A stretch of DNA of 64,000 nucleotides. Source: Tupaia tana (Eukaryota > Chordata > Mammalia > Scandentia > Tupaiidae). Numbering within the stretch: the first letter of the stretch is position 1; each line of letters opens with the position of its first letter. Made by a program: the position numbers and the translations under genes. The DNA is taken from NCBI GenBank assembly GCA_026018925.1, contig JAKSZU010000016.1:9926940-9990939 (forward strand), given 5' to 3'. The notes below the pieces were generated by a model. It did no database searches. It saw nothing but the letters and a program-made list of their open reading frames with translations, and was not told the DNA's origin. This document shows, one piece after another, positions 43,750 to 54,847 of the stretch.

Positions 43750-44720
43750 AGTCTTGAAAACTGCATTTGTTAATGTGCTAGTAAACCGCATTGAAAACAA
43801 GCAAAAGCACAGGATAGTCAACACGGAAGTAGCGCAGTTGTTTCCTTCGTGGTCAGGCGTTCCGTCCTGGACAGAACTGGTAGCGCTGCACTTGTACGGC
43901 CGGCAGCCCGGAAGCTCTGTTTAATCAGCACCACCACAAACACGAGTAAGGCCTGACACAGCCATGGTAGGGCGGCTCAGACGTCACGGCAGCCCCGCCG
44001 TCAGCCAGCAGGACCACAGCCATAGCTGTCCATCGCTGCCCTCCCGGTGTGGTGGCACGTGACCGCACCTCAGCGCGGGGTCACAGAGCCAAAGGCAGCT
44101 CTCTCTGCAGAAGGGGACTTGGGGATACACTGCCAACTTTTTAGAAATGAATGATTTTATTTCTTAAAAAATGTTTTGAAAGGGTAATGAAACTCAAACT
44201 GGGTCCTTAGATTCCTACGATTGAAGAGGGAGAGAAAGGACAAGGCTGAATCGGGGAACCGTCGGGAAAGCGGAAAGGGCACACGGACCCCTCTTTACAC
44301 TGCGGCAGGTAGGGAGGAAAAGCAGTGATCACGGACATCGGGAGCTTCGCTTTTAAGCCCACGTGCCCTCAAGCGAACAGACGGAAAAGGGGACTTTTGA
44401 TTTTCTATCTCTGTAGAAAAAAAACTCTGCTGTAAGCACAGGTTTATAAACAGTGCCTGACAGGGTAGTAAATTTATAGAATGGCTCTACTTTCAAGAAT
44501 GTCCCCCTCCTGCCCTGGTAGTCTTAAGATCAGTTTCCACTTCAAAAATGTGTGGCGTGTGGTGCGGCGAGCATGCTAGAGGGAGAGGGTGGAAACTTCT
44601 CCTGTCCCTTCCTGTCCCCAACCTCCGACCCTCCCACAAAACCACCAGCATCTCCCTCCTGGTTTCTGTAGCAGCGTCCTGACCACTCTCCCTGGATCCA
44701 TTCTCGTTCTTTCCAATATA
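43750..44720. other. GC-richer unique sequence
   Basis: 43850-44100 is CpG-containing and GC-rich compared with its flanks, but no ORF, promoter motif or repeat was recognised. Confidence 0.4.
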
Positions 44721-44725
44721 TCCCA

Positions 44726-44979
44726 GCGGCCAAGATGATCATTAACGATGCATACCAGAGCATACCAGAACTGGCCTCATCGTGCAATGCTAAGCGCTGG
44801 TCAAGTCTCAGCCCCATTGGTTTGAAAAACATGTTGGGTATGCACAGGCACACTCGGGGTCCTGGCAGGTTGAGTAACTGAGGAAAAAGGATTGCAGCAT
44901 GACCAGGCCCCATGGGAGGCTCTGTGTGTGTGTGTGTGTGTGTGTATGTGAATGTGCCTCTGGTATTAAAAAAAAAAAA
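44726..44979 (+). mobile_element. O-type long SINE with (GT)n
   Basis: CGGCCAAGATGATCATTAAC head, TGGTTTGAAAAACATG, TTGCAGCATGACCAGGCCCC body, GT repeat at 44922-44948, end GCCTCTGGTATT plus A tail. Confidence 0.7.
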
Positions 44980-44984
44980 TCTGT

Positions 44985-45112
44985 TTGACCATATCACTAC
45001 TTGAAACTCAGTGGTGCCCCAATATCATTAGCATAAAATCTCGAATCTTTATTCCATAAGCCCTTGGTGGTCTCTGCGTCTCCTGCTCACCTGCTGATAA
45101 GCTTCCTCTCAG
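44985..45112 (+). mobile_element. L2 3' region, part 1
   Basis: 'CATTAGCATAAAATCTCGAATC' and 'CATAAGCCCTTGGTGGTCTC' belong with the L2 sequence resumed after the SINE at 45391. Confidence 0.65.
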
Positions 45113-45114
45113 CT

Positions 45115-45390
45115 TTTATTTTATTTTATTTATGTATTTATTTATTGCCATAGGGCACATGTACTTTCCAGAGAGGAGAGAGACAGAGAGACACAAAGAG
45201 AGAGAAAGTGAAAAATTACCCATCAGGGGGGATTGCCGTGCCACAATTTCTTCTTCATTCTCCTCTCAGAATTTTGGGTATACACACACAAGTGCCCAGC
45301 ATGATTTTCAAGCTGTCGGGCCTGGGACTTGAACCATGGTCAGTCATGTGAGAAGTCAGCCACCTTAACCACTATGCCACCTGCTGGCCC
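45115..45390 (-). mobile_element. M-type long SINE splitting an L2
   Basis: In minus sense: AGGGCCAGCAGGTGGCATAG head, GGTTCAAGTCCC box B, GAGAGGAGAATGAAGAAG body, (TAAA)n tail. TSD TCCTCTCAGCT (45104 and 45391). Confidence 0.93.
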
Positions 45391-45710
45391 TCCTCTCAGC
45401 TCCTTTAATGTGCTGAGTTCCGTCTAACTTTCAGACCTTTCTGCTACTGTTCCTTCTAGCTAGCTTACCTTTCCCACCTTCTACCCTAGCTAACGCCTAT
45501 CTACTTAACGTTACTTGATTGACCACCTTTCAAGGCTAGGTGCCCTATGTAATACTCTCATAGGAACCCACAAATCTTCCTGATCACACTTGTCACGTGG
45601 TATTACGAATGCCCTCTAACATGCCCTCTCTTTCTGGGGTAAGTGCCATGTGTATAGTTTCATGCTGCAAAGCCAGGCATGTGGTAGACACTCAGTGAAC
45701 AATGATTAAT
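45391..45710 (+). mobile_element. L2 3' end, part 2
   Basis: 'CACCTTCTACCCTAGCTAACGCC', 'GGTAAGTGCCATGTG', 'AAGCCAGGCATGTGGTAGACACTCAGTGAACAATG' follow the L2 3' tail in order. Confidence 0.8.
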
Positions 45711-45722
45711 GAAAGTCTGGCT

Positions 45723-45911
45723 GGGGGCCAGCAGAGCGTATACTGGTTACATCGCTGGACTCCCACGTAGTTGACTGCAGTTCAAGTCCCAGACCTGGCA
45801 GCTTAAAACTCACACTGGGCATGTGTGCCTAAGGGCCCAAAATTCTGAGAAGAGAATGGAAGAGAAGGAATTGTGGCATGGTCATCCCCCTTGGCGTGAT
45901 TTCTTGCTTTC

Positions 45912-45962
<51 letters not shown>

Positions 45963-46003
45963 GGCAAGTGCACACGCTCTATAGAAAACATCTCTTTAAA
46001 ACA
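45723..46003 (+). mobile_element. Y-type long SINE with (CT)n
   Basis: GGGGGCCAGCAGAGCGTATACTGG head with GTTCAAGTCCC box B and a CT run at 45917-45951. AATGAAAGTC occurs at both edges, and a longer flank repeat (GAACAATGATTAATGAAAG) is at 45698 and 46024. Confidence 0.92.
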
Positions 46004-46302
46004 AAATGAAAGTCCACCTGAATGAACAATGATTAATGAAAGTCTAGCCACCCAAAGGACTTCCCATTTCTCAAATAGCTGACTCAGTCATCAGTCATAA
46101 ATAATAATACGACAGCCACCTAGTCATTCACTCCTACTTAGCCTCACTTTCCCTATCAGGACCTGTTTGTGGATTTAAATCAGAGAACTGGTGTTGATGA
46201 TTCGCCAGACTGAACGGCCATTCGATCACATGGGTACCGCTTCATGTTTAAGGATACTTCAAAGGCACGGGGGGATCTGGGCTGGATCATTGTTATTATA
46301 AG

Positions 46303-46424
46303 AGATTTTCAAAAAGTTCATGAAAAATGCATATGATGGGAAAACAATGCATGAATTTCACATTTTTTGCACCAAAATAAACTCCTGCTTCAACCATTTT
46401 CCCCCAAACTTTTTGAAGATTCCT
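46303..46424. mobile_element. Second MITE type (Tc1/mariner-like)
   Basis: Inverted termini ATTTTCAAAAAGTTCATG and CCAAACTTTTTGAAGAT. Internal 'AAATGCATATGATGGGAAAACAATGCATGAATTTC' and 'TTTGCACCAAAATAAACTCC' agree with a known dispersed palindromic mammalian element as I remember it; its name is not certain. Confidence 0.65.
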
Positions 46425-46517
46425 TGTATTCTTTCTATATACAATGTATATTCATGGAAAGAAATAGATATCAAGATTTCACATGCTTCAAATTCAGTTT
46501 GCAACTGGAAGACCTAG

Positions 46518-46742
46518 TCTGGTTAGAAACTTGGGGTCAACCAATCCAAATGTCCATGAACAGATGAATGGATTGAAAAAGTGTGGCACATATACTCTAT
46601 GGAATGCTATTTAGCCATAAAAAAACAGCAAGGCCCTGGCATTTGATAGAAAGTGGTCTAATACGGAAGATTTATTGCTGAACGAAGCAGGTCAGGCTAT
46701 GAAAGAAAGATTATTGTATACTCCACTTGATATATACTGACT
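46518..46742 (+). mobile_element. L1 ORF2 C-terminal / 3' fragment
   Basis: 'CCAATCCAAATGTCCATGAACAG', 'TATACTCTATGGAATGCTATTTAGCC' and 'GCTGAACGAAGCAGGTCAGGC' follow conserved L1 3' coding sequence on the plus strand. Stops break the frame. Confidence 0.8.
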
Positions 46743-46744
46743 AT

Positions 46745-47210
46745 CTGCACAGCCCGGGCCACGAGGGAAACCACTCCACAGCTAGAGAGAAGCAGGTTCA
46801 GTCTCTCCTTGCAGAACCTGGCCACCCACCTCGATGGCCTCTCCTCTGGATTTTGAATCTCAGTGGTAATAAGTAGACTCTGGTCTCTGTGGCTTGGTTC
46901 TAGGGTCTCGTCTGTCTGAGAGGCTGCCAGACAGGCTGCATCCTGCAGAAGTCCGAACCTGGCCCTCCCTCTGATGAAAACCAAGGAACGGCAGCAACTC
47001 CACGGCCACCTCATTAACTTCTCCACTGGGCAAATAGACACACTGAGGGTAGAGGCAGTTTCCAAAGCCCTTGGTCTCTGGAGGAGCTGATGACATACCA
47101 AGGAAATTGACCAGGTTGTACCCCGAGAGATGGTGGTTCTGGGAAGAAGACTGGGTCATTTTCACCTGCTGTAGGCTCCCGCTTGCTTCATTTTTATAAA
47201 ACAGTTGTAT
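46745..47210 (-). other. Unidentified open region (ORF 46860-47165)
   Basis: 101- and 134-codon minus frames overlap here outside any recognised repeat. No domain, splice signal or homologue was recognised. A coding exon or retropseudogene is possible but not shown. Confidence 0.2.
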
Positions 47211-47213
47211 ATT

Positions 47214-47475
47214 GGGACCAGCAGTTTTTATATTGGCTGTGTCACTGGATTCCTATTTAGTTGACCATGGTTCGAGTCCCGGATCCGGTGGCTTAAACTA
47301 AAGCTGGGTATGTGTACATTCGTGCCCAAGATCCCGTGAGGAGAATGGACGAGAAGGGATTGTGGCGTGGCCATCCCCCCCAGGGGGTGATTTTTCATTT
47401 TCTGTCTCTCTGTCTCTCTCTGTCTTTCTGGTGAGTGCACGTGCCCTATAACAAAAAAACTCTTAAAAAAATAAA
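47214..47475 (+). mobile_element. Y-type long SINE, first of three in a row
   Basis: GGGACCAGCAGTTTTTATATTGG head (box A altered), GGTTCGAGTCCCGG box B. Near-TSD AAACAGTTGTAT / AAAGCTGTATGG. Confidence 0.92.
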
Positions 47476-47483
47476 AGCTGTAT

Positions 47484-47735
47484 GGGGAAACAGCAGATGG
47501 TGTAATGGTTACGTTGGTAGACTCCCACATAGTCAACTATGGATCAAGGCCTGTAACTGGCTTAAAATTCACTCCAGACTCGTGTACATGCATGCCCAAA
47601 ATCCCGAGGGGATAATGGAGGAGAAGGGATTGTGGCAAGGCCATACCATCTGGGGTGGTTTCTCACATTTTGTCTCTCAGTCTGTCCCTGTCTCTCTGGT
47701 GAGCACATATGACTATAGCAAATTTTTTTTTTTTA
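47484..47735 (+). mobile_element. M/Y long SINE, second of three
   Basis: GGGGAAACAGCAGATGGTGTAA head; box B is degraded (GGATCAAGGCC). Ends CTATAGCAAATTTTTT. Confidence 0.9.
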
Positions 47736-47741
47736 AGTTGC

Positions 47742-47990
47742 GGGACCTGCAGTTGGCGTAATGGCTATGTCACTGGACTCCCATGTAGTCAATTGCGGTT
47801 CGAGTCCCAGACCTGGTGGCTTAAACTCACAACCGTCACATGTGCATACATGGCCAAGATCCCAAGAGGAGAATGGAGAAGGGATTGTAGTGTGGCCATC
47901 CCCCCGGGGGGCTGATTTCTCACTTTCTGTCTCTCTCTCTGTCTTTCTGGTGAGCACACGTGCCAAATAGCAAAAACCTCTCCAAGAAAA
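47742..47990 (+). mobile_element. Y-type long SINE, third of three
   Basis: GGGACCTGCAGTTGGCGTAATGG with GGTTCGAGTCCC. It ends CAAAAACCTCTCCAAGAAAAACC without a true A tail. Confidence 0.9.
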
Positions 47991-48039
47991 ACCTCCCCAT
48001 GCATATATTCATGGCAGTGTGATTTTTAAGTGAGTGTGT

Positions 48040-48260
48040 GCCATTTTAGTTTTTTTTTTAAATAATTGTGCATATTTGGGGGGTACAGTGCACTTTTTCC
48101 TTACTGTGTGTAATGATCAAACCAGAGCAATACGCATCATTTATCATGTCTTTGTGTGGTGCACATTTGAAATCCTCTCTTCCGGTTATTTTGAAGCATA
48201 CATCCAGCCGTTACTAAGCACAAGGCACCCATCCGCCTATCTAACTGCAATTTTGTATCT
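48040..48260 (-). mobile_element. Probable L1 3'UTR fragment
   Basis: 'AATAATTGTGCATATTTGGGGGGTACAGTG', 'GTAATGATCAAACCAGAGCAATACGC' and 'TCATGTCTTTGTGTGGTG' resemble the reverse complement of an L1MA/MB-type 3'UTR. Confidence 0.5.
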
Positions 48261-48264
48261 CGAG

Positions 48265-49015
48265 TCATTCTTCACACAGGCCTGTCATGGGATTAGGTTT
48301 CCTTTTCCATGTGCTCCTGCCCCAGAGTATTTTAACTGTTTCTGCAAAGTTCTGCAAGAATGCATCCTGCCGCTACAAGGAGCTTAGCAGAAAACATTAG
48401 TTCCAGGGAACTTATTTATGGATAGGAAATGCTCCATTTACACCAAATTATAGTACTAAAAAAATTCAAACAAGCAGACGGATTGTTTCCTCAGCTCTCC
48501 TTTTACAAAAATAAGAGCAGTGGCAAATGAACATCGTGCTCTGATGGGTGAATTCTACACAGCGGCAGGACAGACTGACTGCAAGTTTTCCCGTTTTACG
48601 GGCTTTCTTCATCTAAAGGTGCCTGGCTGTGCCCTTGGCATGACGTAGAGTGAGGAACTCCATGCAAGGGCTTGACCCTTAGTTTCCCTTTCTGTTGAGG
48701 AAAAAATGGAAACTCCTCAAGCTGAAAATTAATAAGAGCTGAACCAAAAGGAAAGCATCTTTCTCAGCTGTTTAGAATGCAAGGTCCATTTAGACTTTAA
48801 TGGCCCTAAGTAAGGCTTGAGACTCTAGACTTCGGCTATGCCTGCCCCCAATCGGGAGTCATTTTTGGATGATTTACAGGATGTGAAACTCACCAAAATG
48901 GAAATTGATTACCTAAGGCCCTACCCATCTAGAAAACTCATGAGCCGATTACGCCCTCTTGAACTAATCATATGTTTGAGACCTGCGACCTTAATTGTGC
49001 CCTTAAAAGTACATG
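48265..49015. other. Unique-looking sequence
   Basis: No gene or repeat recognised. Confidence 0.4.
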
Positions 49016-49019
49016 CTTG

Positions 49020-49276
49020 GGGGACCAGCAGTTAACGTGATGGCTATGTCGCTGGACTCCCACGTAGTCGACCGCGGTTCAAGTCCCGGACCTGGTGGCT
49101 TAAACTCACGCCGGTTGCGTGTGCGTGCGTGCCCAAGATCCCGAGAGGAGAATGGAGGAGAAGGGATTGTGGCGTGACCATCCCCCCTGGGGGGTAATTT
49201 CTCGCTTTCTGTCTCTCTGTCTCTCTTTCTGGCGAGCACATGCACCCTACAGCAAAACCTCTCCAAAAAAAAAAAG
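49020..49276 (+). mobile_element. Y-type long SINE, well preserved
   Basis: GGGGGACCAGCAGTTAACGTGATGG with ordinary GGTTCAAGTCCCGG box B. It carries the GCGTGACCAT body variant shared with the box-B-variant copies. Imperfect TSD only. Confidence 0.95.
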
Positions 49277-49279
49277 TGC

Positions 49280-50140
49280 TTCCCTGGAACTGCTCAGGGC
49301 GAACTGGCTTTTTCAGTTTCCACTGAGTGCTCTCCGTCCTTTGCATGCGGCTGTACTTACCCCTTGCACGGTTTGGTCTGTGACGCATGGCAGGTGGACT
49401 TGGTTTGCGTTCTGTAATAGCTGCTGTGGGAAAGCAAGGGCCCTCAGAACCCTTAGACAAGAAAAAATAGCTTTTAGTGAAAATCATAAGGTATGGCATT
49501 TACTTGCAATTCTTTGAAATTGGCAGACACTGTATGATGTGGCTAGGAATACTCGGTTAAGTAAAATATTTGAATAACCAGAACATTCTGGACAAGACCA
49601 CGGTAGATCAACAAGAGCTTGTTCGTCGGCAGGGAGCGCAGGGTGCGCAGAGTGAAGGCAGAGTGAAATGACATTTATTTTGGACAGAGGAGTTACAGCT
49701 CCAAATATGCTGTATAGCAAATCAATTTGTGACTTTCGCCATTCAATACCTTGAGTTCTTACAGAGGTAGAAGAGCTTTGTCCTTACATTTCCTCACAAA
49801 AATTGCCCTTGATGTTCCGGAATGAGGTTTCTACAAATCTAATATATTGCTTCTAAAATAGCCTATTAAAAATGACGACTTGTTCTAATCTCCTGCATTT
49901 TCTGGCGGGGAACGTGATTATGATCAGGTGAGCAAAGGTCAATAAGAATGAATGGCATCTGTTCTCAAAGCGTCCATGAGAAAGTTTGCAAAACCAGATA
50001 AGAATTTAATACAGAATTTTTTGTCTGCCTAATCAAATTTAGATGCTCCAACACTGCCTGGAATTTTTGCTATAGATTGTAATCTGCAGGTGGCTTATTA
50101 ATGAGTCATGTGTCTTGGAGGTTCCTAGAGGAGGAAAACA
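49280..50140. other. Unique-looking sequence
   Basis: No gene or repeat recognised. Confidence 0.4.
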
Positions 50141-50144
50141 TTTC

Positions 50145-50406
50145 TTTTTTTTTGGAGAGGTTTTTCGCTATAGGGCGCAGGCTCTCGCCAGACAGACACA
50201 GAGAGACGGAGAGACAGAAAGCGAGAAATCACCCCCGAGGGAGGATGGCCACGCCGCAATCCCTTCTCCTCCATTCTCCTCTCGGGATCTTGGGCACGCA
50301 CGCACACGCGCCTGGTGTGAATGTTAAGCCACCGGGTCCGGGACGAGAACCGCGGTCGACTATGCGGGAGTCCAGCAACATAGCCATTACGCTAACTGCT
50401 GGTCCC
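50145..50406 (-). mobile_element. Y-type SINE with box-B variant
   Basis: In minus sense: GGGACCAGCAGTTAGCGTAATGG head; box B reads GGTTCTCGTCCC (variant C opposite 50345). The tail end has CCTATAGCGAAAAACC. TSD GAGGAAAAC (50130 and 50407). Confidence 0.96.
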
Positions 50407-50717
50407 GAGGAAAACTTTTTCTCTAATAGTTCAAAGGGTCTGATCCAAGAGACCCACTTCTTCATGTAAATAATTGTGTTTATTCTCATCATCTGTGTGT
50501 CAGAAATTCGGAAGAGCTGGACCAGGCAATTCTGTTGCATGCGGCATGGAACAGGGATAGCAGGTGGTCTTTAGCTGGCAGCTGGGCTGACCGGAGGGTT
50601 CGAGATGGCTTCCTGCATGTGTCCAGCATCTTGGCAAGAGAGGCAAGAAGGCTGAGCTCAGCCGGACCCCTCCTTCTCTATTTCGTGTCCAGGCCTCTCT
50701 ACGTGGTCTCCTCCCAT

Positions 50718-50939
50718 GAGCTCACCAGACAGACAGAGAGAGACAGTGAGAGGGAAAGTGACAAATCACCCCCGGGGGGGATGGCCACACTGCAATCCCT
50801 TCTCCATTCTCCTCTCGGGATCTTGGGCACGCACACACATGCATCCGGCATGAGTTTAAGCTACCGGGTCTGGGACTCGAACCATGATCAACTACATGGG
50901 AATCCAGTGACATAGCCATTATGCCAGCTGCTGGTCCCA
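50718..50939 (-). mobile_element. Y-type SINE lacking its 3' end
   Basis: In minus sense: GGGACCAGCAGCTGGCATAATGG with GGTTCGAGTCCC. It stops after TCTGGTGAGCTCATG, without CCTATAGCAAAAACC or an A tail. Confidence 0.9.
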
Positions 50940-51129
50940 TGTAACTGGACTTCTTATATGGCAAGGCAGGCTGTAAGAAACAATATGGAAGCTGCCAGAA
51001 CTTTGAAATCAAGACCCACAACTTGGCATAGTGTCACGTCATGGTACTCTACTTGTCAAAGAAGTCACAGAGCCTGCCCAGATTCGAGAGGAGGGAACGC
51101 AGATCCCAACTCTCATTAGAAGTGCCCAG

Positions 51130-51387
51130 GAGGAGCAGCAGGTGGTGTTGTGGTCAAGGCACTGGATTCCCACATGGCCAGCACGGTTCCAGCCCCGAAC
51201 CTGACGGCTTGAAAATAACACCGGGTACATGTGTTTGTGCCCCCAAATCCTAGGAGAATGGAGGAGAAGGGATTGTGGCGTGGCCATCTCCCCACCCGGG
51301 GGTGATTTGTCATTTTCCCTCTCACTGTCTCTCTCTTTCTCTGTCTCTTTCCAGCAAGCGCACAATCCCTATGACCAAAACAAGAAA
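51130..51387 (+). mobile_element. M-type long SINE with TSD
   Basis: GGAGCAGCAGGTGGTGTTGTGG head, GGTTCCAGCCCCG box B (degraded). TSD AGAAGTG(C/T)CCAGG (51117 and 51388). Confidence 0.93.
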
Positions 51388-51399
51388 AGAAGTGTCCAG

Positions 51400-52260
51400 G
51401 GATTTTCAGCCATCTTGAAGCTGTCCCAGAGGGACCAGAGAGACACCATCTTGAATTAGAGTCTGAGGATGTGTTCAGGCAACCCATGAACAGTATCCAG
51501 AGTTAAAGACCCCACATAAATGAGTTTTTGTTCTACTTCTGCTCTTTCATTTAGCCAGAGCTGGTGGACGAGCATGAACCCCAAAATGCAAGCTAGAAAA
51601 AGACACCCCATGTCTGCTTTCCTCGTATTCTTTTTCATTTGAAAAAATGACTCCCATGGATCTTCTCTTGTCTTTGAGTGTTGCTTCCTCAGTTACGTTC
51701 AGAAGGCCCATGGAAGTCACTGGAGACACACCCATTTCTACACTAACACGGGATGCATGCTGGTCCACACTGAGGCTGTCGTTGGTTCGCCCACTGTGCC
51801 AGCCGCCTTTCAGCCAGGGCTAGTTTTCCATTCCAAGTCCAGAGGAAAAGGAACTAACTGTAATTCGCCGTGTTCCCACCCAGGGTTGGAAGGCCCTGGA
51901 ATATCGCCCTGTCAGCTACATCTCCGAGGCACGCAATGGTGAATTCAGACTCAGGCTTCAATCTAACTGCTATTTCCTCACTCCCCTTCCCGCCGATGCT
52001 CTTCCAGAATTTGTGACTTTAATGCAGGCTGTGCGTGTCTTTGAGAAATTCCTTCTTTTAATTCCCACCTCAGTCCAAACCTAGAAAATAACCTTTCAGA
52101 TAAAGTGAGCCAAGCAGATCAGAGGCCGTGTTGCTAGTCTGCACCGTGAACTTCACTGGGTCCGTAAGCCGGAGGCCCTCTGTTTCAGAGGCCTGTGTGC
52201 AAACTATGTCCTCCAAACACACTCTGAACCTCAGGGCCCCACCAGAGCCATGAATTACTG
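51400..52260. other. Unique-looking sequence
   Basis: No gene or repeat recognised; minus open frames up to 73 codons. Confidence 0.4.
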
Positions 52261-52272
52261 ACACCGTGAAAA

Positions 52273-52475
52273 GGGCCGGCACTGTGGCCTAGTGGTTAAG
52301 GGAGCTGGATCCTACATTGCCAATTGTGGTTCAAATCCCAGCCCCACTGACTTCTAAAATATACTGGATGGGTATGTGTACACGCTCCAAATTCCATCAG
52401 GATGGAGAATGAAGGAGAAGGGATCGTAGCATGACCATGCCCCAAAGGGGAGAGCTTTCTCCCTCTCCCTCTCCT

Positions 52476-52514
<39 letters not shown>

Positions 52515-52587
52515 GTCTCTGTCTCTCTCACTGGCAACTACGCATGCCCTCTGGCAATTAATATAAACAAATATCAATCGATAAATA
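52273..52587 (+). mobile_element. O-type long SINE, good representative
   Basis: GGGCCGGCACTGTGGCCTAG head, GTTCAAATCCC box B, 'GGATCGTAGCATGACCATGCCCC' body, expanded CT run (52477-52528), end GCATGCCCTCTGGCAA. TSD ACACCGTGAAAAG / ATACTGTGAAAGG. Confidence 0.92.
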
Positions 52588-52599
52588 ATACTGTGAAAG

Positions 52600-53255
52600 G
52601 ATTTTTCTCCTGTGGTAACTTCATAATGGTGTTGTTTTGAGATCATTAAATTCTTGACCAAAAAAAATGGGATGGCGGAAAACGGGGAGAAAAAGGAACA
52701 AAGAAAGTTTTTTATTACAGCCCTAAACATTAAGATCCATTGTCACTAGGAAGTAAATCTACATAAAGCATCTCCGAAACGAGAACATAACGTAAAAGCA
52801 AACTGTACTACTTGGATTACAAAAGTTTGAGGAGCACACATTTTACAAACCTAACTGTTGTGAAAGGGAGGCCCCCGTGACCGTGAGTGTCTGTGTCTGT
52901 CTCTGTCTCTGGTTTGTTCTGTTGAGGTTTCTGCAAAGGAGCAATCAGATTTGGATATGGATAATCCTCAGTCTTCTGGGTGAGCAACAAATCGGAAGGA
53001 GGAATTTATATTCTATGCAGCTCTTCCAAAGATGTGACCTCTACAGTGACTGCCACGATTACTGTCACGGGGCAACGTGGCAGAGGGACTGTATTTTGAT
53101 CACAGGATGAGTGGCTGGCATAAAGTGTAGTGATGGGAACCCTAAAGGTGAAATGGAAATGGGGCTGCGGTGACAGTTGCCCAGCAACCAACAAGCAAAG
53201 AACCCCGAATCTGAGTCAGATTCATACAACTCTCCTGGTTATAGCAGTGAAACTT
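52600..53255. other. Unique-looking sequence
   Basis: No gene or repeat recognised. Confidence 0.4.
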
Positions 53256-53257
53256 CT

Positions 53258-53499
53258 CTTTTTCTTTTTCTTTTTTGAGGTTTTTACATAAGGCACATGT
53301 ACTCACCAGAGAGAGAGAAGCAGAGACAGTGAGACCCCTCAGGGGGAGATGGCCATGCTGCAATCCCTTCTCCCCAGTCTCCTGGGCATGCACGCACATG
53401 TGCCCGATATGACCCTCAAACCACTGGGTCCAGGACTCAAACCACAGTCTGCCTTGTGTGAGTCCAATGATGTAACTGCTTTGCCATCTGCTGGTCCCT
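53258..53499 (-). mobile_element. M-type long SINE with TSD
   Basis: In minus sense: GGGACCAGCAGATGGCAAAG head, GGTTTGAGTCCTGG box B. The body has small deletions. TSD AGCAGTGAAACTTCTC / AACAGTGAGATTTCTC. Confidence 0.9.
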
Positions 53500-53577
53500 A
53501 ACAGTGAGATTTCTCTCTCATACCATCACCCACTCTCGCTTCTCTGCAACTCTGAGATGGGTCTGTACTTTCCAATA

Positions 53578-53750
53578 TTAATAGTTACTGTTTGATAAGG
53601 GACCTAAGCACCTCACCTTTATTGATTCATTTAATTATTGCAACAGTTTTATAATGTGCTCCATTGCCAGCAACTATTCCTATTTTACAGATGAAGGAAC
53701 TGGACTTACAGTTGTTAAGTATATTATCCACGCTCACGCAACCATACATG
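53578..53750 (+). mobile_element. MIR
   Basis: 'GATTCATTTAATTATTGCAACAG', 'CTATTCCTATTTTACAGATGAAGGAACTGGACTTACAG' follow the MIR core. Confidence 0.75.
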
Positions 53751-53754
53751 TGGA

Positions 53755-54845
53755 TGTGTTAGCCTGCCTCCAAGATGGCCCCGGCAGTCTTCGTATTCCT
53801 GGGACCCATGTTCTTGTGTTGTCCCATCACACATAATATTGAGTTTTGTCCATGTGGCCCACAGGATATGGCAGAAGTAATGTGTCGAGGCCCATGTGAC
53901 AAAGAATTGAAGTGTCTTGTCAATAACCAGCTCAACATGCCCACCATGGGCAGGAGCCACTGGGAAGCTGATCCTCTAGTCCCAGTGGAGCCTCATGACA
54001 GACCCTGGAGAAACCACACTGGTAACACTTCCTGTCACCTTACAGCTCTAAGTTCTGGGACGACTGTCGCACAGCAATAGGTAACGACTCCAGTGTCTCC
54101 AGGATTCCATCCTGAGCGGACTAAGGGCAGTGTCCGCACTCTTCATCACTGTGCTACAGTACCACTCCCGCACTGAACCTTGGCTCCAAGTACACTTAGC
54201 CTAGCTTTAACCTCCACACGCTTTATAGATTACCTCTCATTACCACAAAGGAGAAAACAGCACACAGTAAAGGTGAGGGATTGTGGACAGAAGGCGGAAG
54301 ACACGTTCATTCAAGGTCAAATGTCAGACATCTGAGATCGTCGCTGCCCCTTAGCAGCTTGTCATCTCAGTGGAGATGCAAAATCTTCATCAATGTAAAA
54401 GGCAAACACAGCTGAATGGGGTAAGTGTTGCACGAGTGGTGTAGACACATGTAGGCAAGGAGAGATTCCGGACAGCTCAGTTTTGGAGAGACGTGGGCTT
54501 TAGCTGGTCATCAGAAGATGAATGGGATGGAACAGATGACAACAGGAGAGAGGACAGAGAAAGCGAGGGGGTGTGACAGTCGTGGCTTAGGGGGCGCTGG
54601 GCTCCAGGCAGGAATATGCTGGGGTACTGGAACCGCCATCAGGGGGCAGTCTCTCTGGAGCAGAGGGGAAGGAAGACCAGCCTCACAGTGGCTGGGACCA
54701 CAGGCTCTCGCCAACAGCTGGGTTCTCCCGAGCCAGCTCCTCTGTGGTCCTGCCACATGACCCTGTGATGGTCACTCGCTTCTTGGGTTACCAATTTCCT
54801 CATTTATAAACTGCTTTCCTCACAGGGCTTTCACGAGGGACCTCA
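53755..54845. other. Unique-looking sequence, about 1.1 kb
   Basis: Overlapping frames at 53724-54080 and 54511-54760 show no recognised domain; no repeat recognised. Confidence 0.4.
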
Positions 54846-54847
54846 GT

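Noticed and set aside
43850..44110. Possible CpG island/promoter
   Set aside because: GC and CpG are raised, but the stretch is short and no ORF, transcript start motif or neighbouring gene supports a promoter.
47214..47990. Regularly spaced similar units as a CRISPR-like or satellite array
   Set aside because: Units are ordinary 250-bp SINEs with their own ends and unequal spacing; the genome is mammalian.
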